Below, piece after piece: positions 34,304 through 45,058 of a DNA stretch of 64,000 bases. Position 1 is the first letter of the stretch. Each line of letters opens with the position of its first letter. The notes under the pieces were generated by a model. The model had not been told where the DNA came from. It did not search any database and worked only from the letters and a program-made list of their open reading frames with translations. The DNA is from Cycas panzhihuaensis (lineage: Eukaryota; Cycadophyta), in assembly GCA_023213395.1 (NCBI GenBank), contig CM041465.1:182287741-182351740 (forward strand). Direction: 5' to 3'. The position numbers and the translations under genes are program-made.

Positions 34304-35440
34304 CTATGTATGGTCCCAACTACGGCATCTTGAGTTTTCAAGTGCGTTTTGAATTTCATCATCTGACAACACTTGATCACCTTCGTTGAATTGAGGTTTT
34401 AGTAGATGGCGATCGTGCCATGCTTTTTGCCGCTTCTCCATATGTTGCAACCAATTTGCGGTGTCATTTCTCTTCCGATGCACTAAGTCTTCCAATCGAT
34501 GTTCCAAAGACTGGAGGTCGTCTAATCGACATTGTATCGCAACTCGTAGACTGGGTATCTCAAATTCTGTCGAGAGAATGGCTTCCGTGCCATACACAAG
34601 CTGGAATGGAGTCTGTCCAATTGACCTCTTGTATGTCATTCGAAATGCCCATAGCACGGATGGTAAATTTTTGGCCCAATCAGATTTGCCGATGTCGCAT
34701 ATCTTTCGCAAGCAATTCTCGATTATCTTGTTTGAGCTCTCTGCTTGGCCATTGGCTCTCGGGTAGTATGGAGTAGATTTCTGATGGCTAATCATAAAGG
34801 CGGATGTCAGTGTTTCGATAGTTTGATTGAGGAAGTGGGCACCTTGGTCACTTACGATCTCCAAGGGGCAGCCAAATCGTGTAATCACTACCTCATACAG
34901 AAATCTCGCTATGCTTTCTGCATCGACTTTTCGTAACGCGCGCGCTTCTACCCATTTTGTCGTGTAGTCGGTTGCCACCAGAATGTATCGGGCTTTCGAT
35001 CTACGCGCGACTGGTTTGATTAGCCCCATAAAGTCGAGCCCCCATTTCTCGAACAGTGCCAAAGGTAATATGGGATGTAACGGTTGGAAATCCTGTCGAT
35101 TAGGTTTCCCCACTTGTTGGCAATAGTTGCAGGCTTGAATCCATTTTTTGACATCCTCGAACATAGGCGGCCACCAGAACCCAGACGTCAAGATCTTCCG
35201 CCATGTGGCCAATTTCCCCATGTGGCCACCCGCTACTCCTTCGTGTGCCTACGACATGATCTAGTTTATCTCATGTTGTCGAACACAACGTCATAATACG
35301 TCGTCTGGTCCCAATTTGTATAACTCTCCACTGATGAGTTGATAAGGCTTTGCTTTTTTGATAAAATTTCTCTTTCCAATGCGATCTAACTCTGCTAGTA
35401 CTTCTCCGGTCGCTAGATATTCTGGTATTCCTTCATACCA
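34304..35440 (-). pseudogene. GypG integrase
   Basis: A 305-codon frame (35,221-34,304) carries the zinc-binding cysteines CNYCQQVGK, then the catalytic triad WGLDFMG (D), IVSDQGAHF (D) and YYPRANGQAESSNK (E), all intact. Further pieces are KRSIGQTPFQLVYGTEA and KRQKAWHDRHLLKP near the C-terminus. The N-terminal histidine part lies upstream in another frame (break near 35,250), so the gene as it stands is damaged, though the core could still be read. Confidence 0.92.
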
Positions 35441-35449
35441 ATCTGTTGG

Positions 35450-36050
35450 AACTGCTTCCACACTGAACAGAGCTGCATCTGGGAAATCGTCTGGTATCCC
35501 CGTGGCTTTTTCTCCGTTTTTGATTCTCGACAACTGATCGGGAATGATATGGGCTTTGCTGGGTTTCACAATAACTTTGAAAGAAAATTCTTGAAACAAC
35601 ATCAACCATCTGCTGATTCGCCCTCGCATAATCGGTTTATTCACCAAATACATCAATGCTTGGTGATCAACGAAAAACAAGAACGGATTTGATAATAAAT
35701 AGTGTCGAAACTTTTGCAATGCATAGACCATGCCGAGTGCTTCCCTTTCTATTGTCGTATAATTCTGCTCGGCTCTTATGAGTTTTCGACTGACGAAGTA
35801 GATTGGATGATCTGTTTTGTCGTCGCTGGGCTGTGCCAATACACATCCAATGGTGTATTGCGATGCATCCACATGCACATGAAAAGTCTTCTTCCAATCT
35901 GGGAATCGCAGTATAGGTACTGCTACAATGGCTTGTTTCAATGTTTCGAACGCTGTTCTTTGTTCTTACGTCCATGCCCATTCAATATTCTTTTTCAACA
36001 ACTCCTCTAGGGGTCCGGATATGTATGCATATCCCCTGATAAACTTTCTA
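35450..36050 (-). pseudogene. GypG RNase H
   Basis: The frame from 35,941 contains FPDWKKTFHVHVDASQYTIG, CVLAQPSDDKTDHPIYF, NYTTIEREALGMVYALQKFRHYLL, FFVDHQALMYLVNKP, GRISRWLMLFQEFSFKV and IIPDQLSRI. The D, E and D residues of the RNase H fold are present and the frame is open for 216 codons. The entry to this domain from reverse transcriptase (AWT followed by a TAA where TPEQQ-like residues are expected) is broken near 35,970. Confidence 0.92.
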
Positions 36051-36800
36051 TAATATCCCGTCAAACCCAAAAAACCTTTCAGCTGTTTTCTCGTAATTGG
36101 TGTCAGAAAGTGTAGAATGGCAGATACTTTTGCTAGATCTGTTAGCAACCCTTCTTTGCTGACTATATGCCCTAATAGGTTCCCAAAGGGTACCAGAAAG
36201 GTACACTTTTCTGGATTGAGACAACTTACTTTTCCGGCACGTTTGCAACATTTCCCGCAGATTTTCCATGTGATCTTTCATCAGTCCATACAATGTCTAG
36301 TCATCTAAGAATACAACAACTTTTTCTCCAATAAACTTCCGAAAGATATTAATTACAATCCATTTGGAATATGGCGGTGCATTCGTGAGATTGAATGGCA
36401 TCACTTTGTAGGCGTATGTTCCCCATTCTGTTACGAATGTAGTTTTGGCCTGATCCTCCAGGGCAATGCATGATTGTACCCAGATCAAATGCGTGAAGGA
36501 ATAAATCTCATTTCCCCAAGCGCTTCTAAAATATCCTCCGTAAAAGGTAACGGGAATGGATCCTTCTTTGTTACCTTATTCAACTGTCTGTAGTCCACAC
36601 AGACGCGAATTTTCCCATTTTTCTTGGGAACCACCACTCTGAGGGCTCACCCGGTCAGTAGTCGATCTTGTAGATATAACCCGCTTCTAACATTTTGTCA
36701 AGTTCAGCTTTCACTTTCTCTTTGTATTTCAGATTCATCCGGTATGGCCTCGGTTTCACGGTTTTGCATCCTCCACTAAGTCAATGTGATGCATTCCTAT
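36050..36800 (-). pseudogene. GypG reverse transcriptase
   Basis: On the minus strand, recognisable pieces are YRMNLKYK and VCVDYRQLNKVTKKDPFPLPF-type readings at 36,740-36,540. Then come EDQAKTTFVTEWGTYAYKVMPFNLTNAP (about 36,460-36,375), RKFIGEKVVVFLDD with both catalytic aspartates (36,345-36,303), and GFLGLTGYYRKFIRGYAYI (36,083-36,027). A TAG follows FLDD where other copies have W. Small indels separate the pieces, so this copy is inactive. Confidence 0.88.
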
Positions 36801-37144
36801 CTCAGGAGGAATGCCTTTCGGATCCTATACGACCATGCGAATACGTCACGGAATTCTTCGAATAACTGCTGGGCTTCCGCTACTGTCTGAGGATCCCAAT
36901 AGTTTCCAATTCGAATGAGTTTAGGATTTTCCTGATTACCAACATTAATCTCTGTAGTTTTTAACTTTGTTACACCCACATCTTCTGTATTTCCGGTTTT
37001 GTGTGCCGGAGTGTCTTCGAGCTTTCTTTCTCCAACATTGAATTCTGTAAATTCTGCAAGATAGTTTATAACTTCTTCTTCTTCACTATGTGTAGATTCT
37101 ACCTCTTCTTGGTCTGTTAGGTTTTGTTCTAATTTTATACTCAT
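36797..37144 (-). pseudogene. GypG linker between capsid-like module and reverse transcriptase
   Basis: A 115-codon frame with an acidic stretch (ESTHSEEEEVINYLAEF) ends in NVGNQENPKLIRIGNYWDP and LFEEFRDVFAWSYR. The latter part matches GypF at 28,320-28,440 (VGTKEDPKWIQVGDYWE, FNEFKDVFAWSYK), so this is the normal entry to reverse transcriptase in both elements. Confidence 0.8.
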
Positions 37145-37746
37145 TACCCTAATATATTTCAGGATTTTGTCTATTTCTTTGTTATCAGAAGTATGCCTAA
37201 AGGTTTTTATAAAGGATTTCTTTAAGTTTCCCCATGTTATATCTAAATTTTGTTCTTTCCCTAGGAACTAGTCTTTCGCTACTCTCCCCAAGGTGTGGTA
37301 GAAATAATTAGGCCAATTTTGTTTAGGTATACTTAAAGATCGCCATCTTTGTTTACAATTCTGTATATGTTTCCTAGGATTGTGACCTACATAAAATACT
37401 GGAATGGTTAATTGAGTTGGATGATTGAACCGTATTCGAAACATCGTTTGTAAGTCTTTCCAATTCCTAAGAATGGATTGATGGGCTAGGTACCAGTACC
37501 AAGCTTTTCCCGTAAGGTTAGGACTAAGTCTTGCTGCCATTGGGTTTTATCCCAATTCCCATGTTCCATCCAATATTCCACACAATGCGTTAAATGGGTA
37601 GTCCCATATAACTGCTCCCCATAGAATGGTTTAATATAGTTCCCAATGTAAATTTGATAATCTATTTCCTCTGGGATGATGACTCTACTATTTAGACCAG
37701 AATCGCTAGAAGTACTTACCTTCCATTTCCCCAGTTTTGGCGCCAA
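37145..37746 (-). pseudogene. GypG additional capsid-like module(s) between protease and reverse transcriptase
   Basis: Two successive segments look like the core of retrotransposon gag capsid. The first has FYGEQLYGTTHLTHCVEYW and HGNWDKTQW in one frame, then LTGKAWYWYLAHQ and NWKDLQTMFRIRF after a frame change near 37,540. The second has FYVGHNPRKHIQNCKQRW, PNYFYHTLGRVAKD, a TAG where W is expected, then a W-X-NLKKSFIKTFRHT pattern. From 37,540 the frame is the same as that of the linker and reverse transcriptase entry at 37,144. GypF has no such module at the equivalent place (27,760-28,117). The regular gag of GypG is separately present at 40,874-39,150. Its function in pol is unknown. 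Confidence 0.65.
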
Positions 37747-37782
37747 TGGTTGGAAGAGATTTATGGCTGGGTGGGTGTACCT

Positions 37783-38775
37783 CTAAGGAAGAGGAGGAAG
37801 GAATATTACTTCCTTCCTCAGGTTGTAATAATAAGGGGAATCTACCTCAGGACCCACGCCTGAAGTAGATGGGATGTCAGGATTACTATTAACTACAAAA
37901 AAACTACGAAAATTATTGGGTAAACTAAAGGTTTGTTGGTCTAGGTTATTGTTATTCTTTAAACTATCGTTAGTCAGCATATACTCAAAACAATCTGAAT
38001 TATTTTCAATGTCTGTAGATACACATTTAGATAACAAATTACATCTATAAGAAGAAGAATTTACTTCATACGCATCTTGTAGCCAGTAATCCACGAACCT
38101 CATACCGTGTTCGTCGTCCGAAGAGTTGTATATCTCCCCGAAATATGTCGGTTCTTCTCGTTGGTGGTTAGTTGACGTGGTGGGCTCTTCTACCATATGG
38201 TAGATATGTTCTTCCCCAACGGAGGAAAATGTCGTGTCGCTGGTGATCGTTGTGCTGGATCCTTCATCTGGAATCATTTCGATCGAGCTTCTCCCCAGCA
38301 TCGGCAATACCATTTTGTTTCCGCTATTTGTTAAGGTGAAGGTTACGTTCTTCCAATTCTGAAGGCATTGCGTTTTATACAACCATGGCCTTCCCAAAAG
38401 TGCTGGATAGGGTGTTGCTCCTTTCTCCGTCTCCACGATTGTGAAGTCAACCCTCACCACTATCCGTGCCACATCTACTTTGATGTCGGCCAGTCTCCCC
38501 ATAGGTCGTACCAATAGTTCATTAGCCAATTTTAACGAATAGGTCGCTGCTTCCGACGGGCTTCCCAACTTACGCCATGTTGAAGGCGGTAACACACGTT
38601 CCTTCTTTGCGTCTCCATCAACGATTACCCGTGGCAGTGTTTCTCCCAAGACTGTCATGGTTACCATCGGATCCATATCGAATGATGGTATGATTTGCTT
38701 CAGACTCTTGGTGATTCCCCACTGTAACACTCCTCCTTTGATCCAATCGATAACTTGGCATAGAGGAATAGTCAA
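37783..38775 (-). pseudogene. GypG aspartic protease and C-terminal extension
   Basis: A 330-codon open frame. Near its start MTVLGETLPRVIVDGDAKKERVLP is the protease active-site region: D-G-D instead of the usual DGG, and the following conserved GVN lost. TWRKLGSPSEA and YPALLGRPWLYKTQ complete the fold. About 180 further residues are acidic and serine-rich without a known domain, ending in RKEVIFLPPLP. GypF has a comparable but shorter extension. Confidence 0.8.
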
Positions 38776-39616
38776 TCATGTCGCTTTACCAAATTTTCCA
38801 TTAATAGCAACATTCTGGGAATATCCTCTGTTGGCAATCCTTTAAAAAGCTCCTCCATTTGCACCATTTGGGGCTTCATCTTAGGTTCTTCCGGTAGATT
38901 TTCTTGTTCCTTCTGTTTGTTCTTCCGTACATAGACGTATTTGGTTTCCGGTTTACCTATTGGTAATGCATTCTCCTCCTGGACTAGGCCATCTAATACT
39001 TGTTTTGCCTTTCTGTATCGATCCATTTCTATTGGTGGATCTGGATATCCTTCATCCAGTTTCTCCTTTTGTTTATTTTGTAGTTTGACATTTTTTGTTT
39101 CCGGTATGATTGTCATTAGGTTGGTCGCTTTGGCTTTCCCTTTGCAATCTTCTATTTTGTGGTCACTTGGCCCTGATTCTGCCTCTGAGCGACATTCGTA
39201 TTCACCTTCGTTGGGCATTCTGACTTCCAGTGCCCAAACTGTAGACAGATGAGGCATCTACCCATTGGCGGTTTTTTCCTCGAGGGCTCTGGTGCACCCC
39301 TCGTTGTATAAACATTCCGAAGTGGGTTGCCTCCCCTTCCCCGACCTCGTCCTCTGAAGGCTTTTCCCCTGGGATTGTAGAAACAATCCTTAGTTGTATG
39401 CGTATCAACGTCGCATATATGGCACCATCTCTCTTGTTGGTGCAACGCACTATTTTTTAAATTCAAGTCACATTCCTTGGTGGTATGTGAATTTTCTTCA
39501 CAAATGTGACACCATTTGGTTACTCTTCTCACATGGTCCTTCTTTTTCTGTGTTTCTTCTTCTTCTCGATTGTTTCTAATTTTTAATCTGGCCACCTCTT
39601 TTCTTAACGCTTCCAA
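38772..39616 (-). pseudogene. GypG gag nucleocapsid (zinc knuckles) and linker
   Basis: Three zinc knuckles in one frame: CHICEENSHTTKEC, CHICDVDTHTTKDC and CLICLQFGHWKSEC (39,510-39,190). Between them is a basic RGRGRGRGG run suited to RNA binding. A frame break near 39,160 leads into a lysine- and glutamate-rich linker (39,150-38,772). The triple-knuckle arrangement is shared with GypF. Confidence 0.88.
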
Positions 39617-40874
39617 CTCCGATTCCTCTTCTGCTACCCCTACAGCGGAAGGGTCGGTTGTACTGATTTTGCTTCAATTCTCTAATCTCATCTTGTAATC
39701 TCAGCAGCAAGGAGTCTTGTCCTCTTGCCTGCGCGTCCATCTCCATTTCAAAATCTAACGCTAGATCTTGGGCATTCTTAAATGATTTCAGTGGATGAGC
39801 ATGCATCATGGCTCACAATTTTTCATTCAAACCTCTAACAAAATAGTTTTTCATATTGTGATCTGTTATTGTCTCATTGATCATGCTAGTTGCAATGATT
39901 TTCATTCTGCTAATGTAAGTTAAGACGGATTCTCCCGGCCTTTGTCTGATTTCTCTTAACGCGATTTCCACTGCTTCATTACTGCGAAATTTTTGAAATC
40001 TTTCTTCGAATGCTTTCTTAAGCTTTGCCCATGGCTCATTCTTATTTGTTTCCTTGTACCATGCCAAGGGTACTCCTCTCAACGTATAGGTGAATCGTGC
40101 TTTGATTTCGTCTTCGTCTGTAATTGTTTTTACATCAATAAGACTCTGAAATAGATACACATGTTCTGCTGCGTCTGAAGTATCATTAAAAATCAGTTTC
40201 CCAAAGTCTCTATAGTCATCCATTTTGGGAGATTGCAACTGTCCCCCACCTGGTGGTGACTTTTCCTTTCTTCCCTCCTTCGGGGATGCACTGGGAGTGC
40301 CTACTGCTGTATTATCTTTCCCAAACAACGGATTCTTGAATGGAGTTTTGATGTGTATGGGTTCCACTACACCTGGAACTTGTATGGTCAATGGTGTCAC
40401 TGTAATATACGATTGATCAGATCCCCTTTCTGTCGAATCTTCAAAAAGCTGTCTCGTTAGCTTATTCTCCCAATATGCCGAGGGACCTTCCTCCGCCTTC
40501 TTTTCACTGTCACTTGGGTCCTTCGGGCTGTCCTCCACAGGTATACTTCCCTTTCTTAAGGTTTCTTGATGTTTATCATCCACTTTTGGTTTCCCTTCAA
40601 TCTCTGGGCTAAACAAATCATCTCTGATTGGGGCTGGTGTCAATACCATGCGTTCACCATTGGTTTCCTCTTCTTGAGGTGTCTGGGCTCCACTTGCCTC
40701 AGATCCTTCAATGAACAGTCCCTTAGTCTCGTTGTTCTGCGAACTCAACCTCCTCGCCCTTCTGAGTTTTGCTTCCCTTGACCATCTTAATGCCTTTTGT
40801 CTGCTAGTCTCCTTTTCCTTGGGTGAAGTATCCTTCTGGGGCTCTTCCGACCTTGAAGGCCTCTTAGGTGGCAT
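39576..40874 (-). pseudogene. GypG gag, N-terminal and capsid parts
   Basis: ATG at 40,874 opens a 353-codon frame: a charged N-terminus (PPKRPSRSEEPQKDTSPKEK), a long acidic, proline- and serine-rich part, then the capsid core with ARFTYTLRGVPLAWYKE, WAKLKKAFEERFQKF and IRQRPGESVLTYISRM. A stop follows at 39,813. The frame continues with HPLKSFKNAQDLALDFEMEMDAQ and breaks near 39,640. The N-terminus matches the small gag remnant in GypJ (59,110-59,330). Confidence 0.9.
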
Positions 40875-41012
40875 TGGAAGGTCCCACAGTTCTTGGTGGC
40901 TTAGTTACAGCCCGCCATCACGACGGCAGCCAGGGTCCTCTGCCCTTTGCACATTCTTTTCTTTGAAACCCTTAGGCCTTGTCCCTCCTCGGTGAGGCGC
41001 AATGAGAACCAA

Positions 41013-41983
41013 TGTTATTTCTTTGGGGATCTTATTACACTTACAAGATACCTCTTTCACTTGTCAAGGTTATACAGCGCTATAGTCTAGTTCAGGATAC
41101 TGTCAACATGGTCATTCACATACATTCCACATATATTTCACATACATTTCACAGAATGGTACACAAAAGTACAGAAATCAATGCATACTCAGTAATTCAT
41201 CATCACAACACAAAGAATACACCACTTTCCACATAACTCTTCCTTTTATTAAGTAATCAAGTCAGTTTACACAGAGGCTGGAATGCATTCCTGAGCATTC
41301 CAAGGCATCTGATCATACATTACACATGTGTACCCAAATGGTACTTATCATACAGTGTTGCTCCAATTGGCTGACATATGTGCTGGCTTCCAGACCTTTG
41401 CGTACTGGTGATAATCGACTCTCACCCTAACCTGGTGGTTCATGCGTACCTCCTTAAGTACTCATGTTGGTACCTTTTGGCTGAAGGGTTATGATTTTGT
41501 CATAAGCGTACCCCTTGATCATCGTACCTTTTCATTAATCACTTGTTTAGGCACTTAATTAATTATCCTTTGTGTCTATACGTTTGTACGTACGTCTGGC
41601 AGCTCAACAGGTCTTCACTGGTCCCTTTGAGTCATGTGTACTGCTTCCGCTTGGTTCTGTTTCGCCGTTGGTACGTATCTGTCATACGTACCCGTTCCAG
41701 GTATGTACCTGTCATAACTGTACCCCTTTAGTCATACGTACCTTTCCATTAATCACTTGTTTAGGCACTTAATTAATTATCCTTTGTGTGCATGCGTTTG
41801 TATGCGTCGTCTGGCGACTCAACGGTCTTCCTTTGGTCCCTTTGAGTCATACGTACCCAGAATGTCGATTTCTCTGCCGTTTTGCCTCGTGCGTACCTCC
41901 GTACGGTCCGTACCTGCACAATTCAGGTTATCTGACCTATCTCTGGTTCTCTCACAACCATAGGATCATTTTAAACTCCAACA
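41013..41983 (-). repeat. GypG 5' LTR
   Basis: 971 bp, pairs with 31,327-32,152. It carries an internal duplication: a segment starting CATTAATCACTTGTTTAGGC and running through TTAATTAATTATCCTTTGTG occurs twice (about 41,531-41,575 and 41,746-41,790) but once in the other LTR. Ends AACTCCAACA before target duplication GGTAC. Confidence 0.95.
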
Positions 41984-42298
41984 GGTACCTCGACAAATGC
42001 AACACGATAGCACCCAAAGAAATGATGAACAGTCACATTCGAATTGGCTTTCCGAAGGAGCACGGTGATAGTTAAACAACGCAACAAACAGTTATTGCAC
42101 CAGATTTACGAGGGGAGGACAAGGTTGCGATCATGAGCAAGCACTTAGAGTTCGGACAAGCGCGATGCATCCTCGCGGCCAGGAATTGCAGCGATATTCA
42201 GAGGTTGTGAAGAAGAACTTCAGTCTGCAGTTGCTGAGCAGACGGTAATTACAGATTAATTACAGCTAGGAAGACGATACACTGGAGCAGACGGAATT

Positions 42299-43970
42299 AT
42301 GACGAAGACAATTTTAATTAAAGAGAAAGATGACTCTCGAATTCGTGCTAAATGGGAAGTAATGGGAAATGATGATGAAAGGAAAAAATTACTTACCAAA
42401 GCAAGGCTGCATGAATTTATAATGGTAGGAACTTTCCCAAATTCGGTAGAATTTTTGCAAACAATATTACCTTTATTAGCACAATATCCAGATGTATTGC
42501 AGATCTCAAAAGCATCTATAGCAATGGTGACAGGGCTTCTGAAGGAAGGAGAGATTATCAAACGAGACCCCCAAATAACCCGGGAGGAAGCAACAAGAAT
42601 AATTAGCGCTACTAGTAAAAGACGGCTCCACTTCGGGCATCAGAATTGCAGGGATACAATCTCCAAAAAAGCGGTTTCTAGCACATTTTATTTTTACCAG
42701 AATTGTGTTAAATTAGAAAAATTTGTTTGTGCCAACTAATCTGAGGACAATGATCAATAAGGTGGCTCAAGGGAAATGTTTAAATTGGGCAAGATTTGTG
42801 GCAGAAAGAGTAAGACAAAATTTACAAACAGTTGATGAATCTATCAAAATTGTGTCTTTTTATTATGTAACAATCCTACAAGGATTACTTCTTTTTTAGT
42901 GTCCAGATGTTATTATGCCTACAACAAAGGAAGAGCAAGCTCTGTTAGCTTATTGGACAAGTGGTAACATTGAGGTAGAAAAGTGGGAAGAAATATGAGG
43001 TAAAGTTCAGGAATGGGTGCAGACCCAATATAACATGAGGAAAGTTACTGTTGATATTAAAGGACAGGTTGAAAATGAGAAGGAGGAAGAAGATAAAAAA
43101 GTAGAAATCAGGTTGCTAGAAGGACAGGCAGGGAAAGTTCAGAGTTCAGAAAAAGTACTAACAGCTAAAGCGGAGAAAGAGGAGGAGAAAAAGGAGAAAG
43201 AAACAGAAGAAAAAGGAAAAAGGAAGCAGGAGGAAATGGAGATAGAAAGCGAACTTTAGAACCAAAAAAGAAGAAGATTATCCCAAGAGAAAAAGAAAAA
43301 GGAAATTATAGAAAAATTAGACAATCAGCCACCAGAAATAGAATGTAATGTAGGTAAGGAAATATTGGAAGGAGGATTGGACCCTATGGAATGCGATCCT
43401 CAAGATGTAACAAACTAGAGAACTTCATTCTTGGCTAAAGTAACTAGGCAACTAGTTACAGAATTGGAAAGCAGAGCTAGGCCACCAGAAGAATTGTCAA
43501 AAAGAATCCATCAAATAACGGAGGACAAATTGGATTCTTTAAAGAAATTTATAATGGATTGGGTTGATGACGTGAATGAGGTAGGACCTCAGTTAAAACA
43601 ATTCAAAGAAAGATTTAATAGGTACATTCCTAGGGATATGTAGCCAATATACCATCGTTTAGGAGCATGGATATTAAAATCAGATGAGGAAACTGAACGC
43701 TGCAAGAAACTGTGGAAGGAACGGAAAGCTTATAGGGAAGAATTGGAATTAGTATAACGAGTGAATAATGAATTAAATCAAGAGATCGAACAGTTGCATA
43801 CCGGGGAAATGGCAACATTAGCTTTGTTGGATACAATGCAAGATGTACTTCTGTTATGTGAATATGTGAAATAAAACGGGTTAAGACTACCTCCTCAGAT
43901 TGTAGAGCCAGAAAAGGAATATATTCGACGAGAAAAGGCAAAGATTATAGAAAAACAAATGAAGAAATGA
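42299..43970 (+). pseudogene. GypF extra reading frame downstream of integrase
   Basis: ATG at 42,299 opens a lysine- and glutamate-rich frame (MTKTILIKEKDDSRIRAKWEV). After a frame change near 42,610 the conserved core appears: TSGIRIAGIQSPKKRFLAHFIF, LNWARFVAERVRQNLQ and a YYVTILQGLLLF-stop-CPDV block. This aligns with the GypG frame (SGIRVVDIMDARLQWVAKVI, LNWSEFLAENMRQQLKE, LLLAILFYQCPEV). The downstream 300 codons are highly charged and predicted by eye to be coiled coil (EKEEEKKEKETEEKGKRK; DKLDSLKKFIMDWVDDV; ELNQEIEQLHTGEMATL). In-frame stops at several points end expression in this copy. It lies on the far side of the GypG insertion and before the polypurine tract. Confidence 0.75.
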
Positions 43971-43993
43971 AGAGTTGAAGTTTGGAAATTTTG

Positions 43994-44014
43994 GAACGAG
44001 TATGATACTCGTTC
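43994..44014. repeat. Perfect 21 bp palindrome beside the GypF polypurine tract
   Basis: GAACGAGTAT, one central G, then ATACTCGTTC. It lies 8 bp upstream of the purine-rich CTGCAGGGGAGA that precedes the 3' LTR at 44,034. Confidence 0.9.
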
Positions 44015-44033
44015 AAAGTGGCTGCAGGGGAGA

Positions 44034-44565
44034 TGTCTTGTGACCAAAGTATTCTCGATTTTGAGCAGATCAGTGGTGCAACCGAGTGCGGACTGCGGTG
44101 CAACCAACAGGGACTGTAGTGCAACCAGGTGTGGACTACAGTACAACCGACATGGACAACCGGGCAGCTCGGGCAGGGACAATGTAATGCGGGCAATCCT
44201 TAAGAAATTCAGGCTGCATTAGTTAGAGAGTAACTAGAAAGTAGTTATATCAAATATGTAACTGTATAACTGTATAAGGATATATAGGTCAGAATGGGAA
44301 TATCGGGTGTGTAAGCATGCATGCCTGTAAGCATGTATGCCTGTATGTATGAATGTAGATAGGGAAGGAACATCAACGTATTGTAATCGCAGGCTGTCTT
44401 AACTCTTCTGTAACTGCTCAGGCCTGCGTCTGGTTGTGAGAGGACCAGACATAATGCCTTCTTTTTCATCAAGAAGTTGGTTATTTGTGGGCCAAAAGAA
44501 ATCTGCGTCTCTCTTTTATGATGTTGTCTCTTTGTTATTAGTTTGTTAGAAGATAGGCGCACACA
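44034..44565 (+). repeat. GypF 3' LTR
   Basis: 532 bp, starts TGTCTTGTGACCAAAG after the purine tract at 44,022-44,033, and ends GGCGCACACA before target duplication ATGGA. It contains a 99 bp segment (44,311-44,409, with GCATGCATGCC and related words) absent from the 5' LTR. Confidence 0.95.
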
Positions 44566-44674
44566 ATGGATGGTGGACAATTGCTAGCTATATGAGGCCC
44601 ACATAGTAGACTTAGATGCTCATGGGAACATGGCAGATGGCAATTCAATAAATTTGAATGGTGGATGTGGAATA

Positions 44675-45058
44675 TGTTACATAATTACATGCTGTTAGCG
44701 AAACCAGGGTACTAGCACATGTGACCAAGGCACCAAGTGGTTAAGTGGTAGTTGTTAACTTTTGTGCACCACCAATAAAATGAAAGGCCATCTGGCTAGC
44801 CAATGAGATTACATGGAAAAGACCTTCTTTTGTTTATTTAAGGGTTGCAGATTGTAGGAGGAGGTTATTGTATAATTACTTTTCTTAAGAGATTGTACTA
44901 TGGTACTTTACAGTCTTCAATAATAATCATTTGGTGCTTTTTTGTGTACTTTACTTGTATAATTAGTTTCCATTATCAATAGAAAGTGTTGCGTTTATTC
45001 TCTACTTTCAATTATCATTTTTTTTGTATGAGAGAACCATTGGGAAAGTCATGTCCCA
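44675..45058 (+). repeat. GypH 5' LTR
   Basis: 384 bp; ends ATGTCCCA, two bases before primer site TGGTATCAAAGTTG (45,061-45,074). Pairs with 50,961-51,355. Confidence 0.95.

Larger units (their letters stand above)
31327..41983 (-). mobile_element. GypG: Tat/Athila-like gypsy element nested in GypF, opposite strand
   Basis: LTRs 31,327-32,152 and 41,013-41,983, TSD GGTAC at 31,322-31,326 and 41,984-41,988. On the minus strand, primer site TTGGTTCTCATTGCGCC at 41,012-40,996 follows the 5' LTR, and the polypurine tract GGGAGAGA (32,160-32,153) precedes the 3' LTR. Minus-strand order is gag, zinc knuckles, protease, an additional capsid-like module, reverse transcriptase, RNase H, integrase, a GTAC-rich tandem repeat, then an extra reading frame. 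Integrase and the extra frame are the best preserved parts. Confidence 0.95.
24700..44565 (+). mobile_element. GypF: Tat/Athila-like gypsy retrotransposon with an extra 3' reading frame
   Basis: LTRs 24,700-25,162 and 44,034-44,565, TSD ATGGA at 24,695-24,699 and 44,566-44,570. Primer site TTGGTTCCGTTGCCGGA follows the 5' LTR, and polypurine tract GCAGGGGAGA precedes the 3' LTR. The own length after removing GypG and one TSD copy (31,327-41,988) is about 9.2 kb. Plus-strand order is gag with several zinc knuckles, protease, reverse transcriptase, RNase H, integrase, [GypG], then an extra charged reading frame (42,299-43,970). Integrase and protease signatures are of the Tat/Athila side of gypsy. 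It is inactive through many stops and some frameshifts. Confidence 0.95.
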
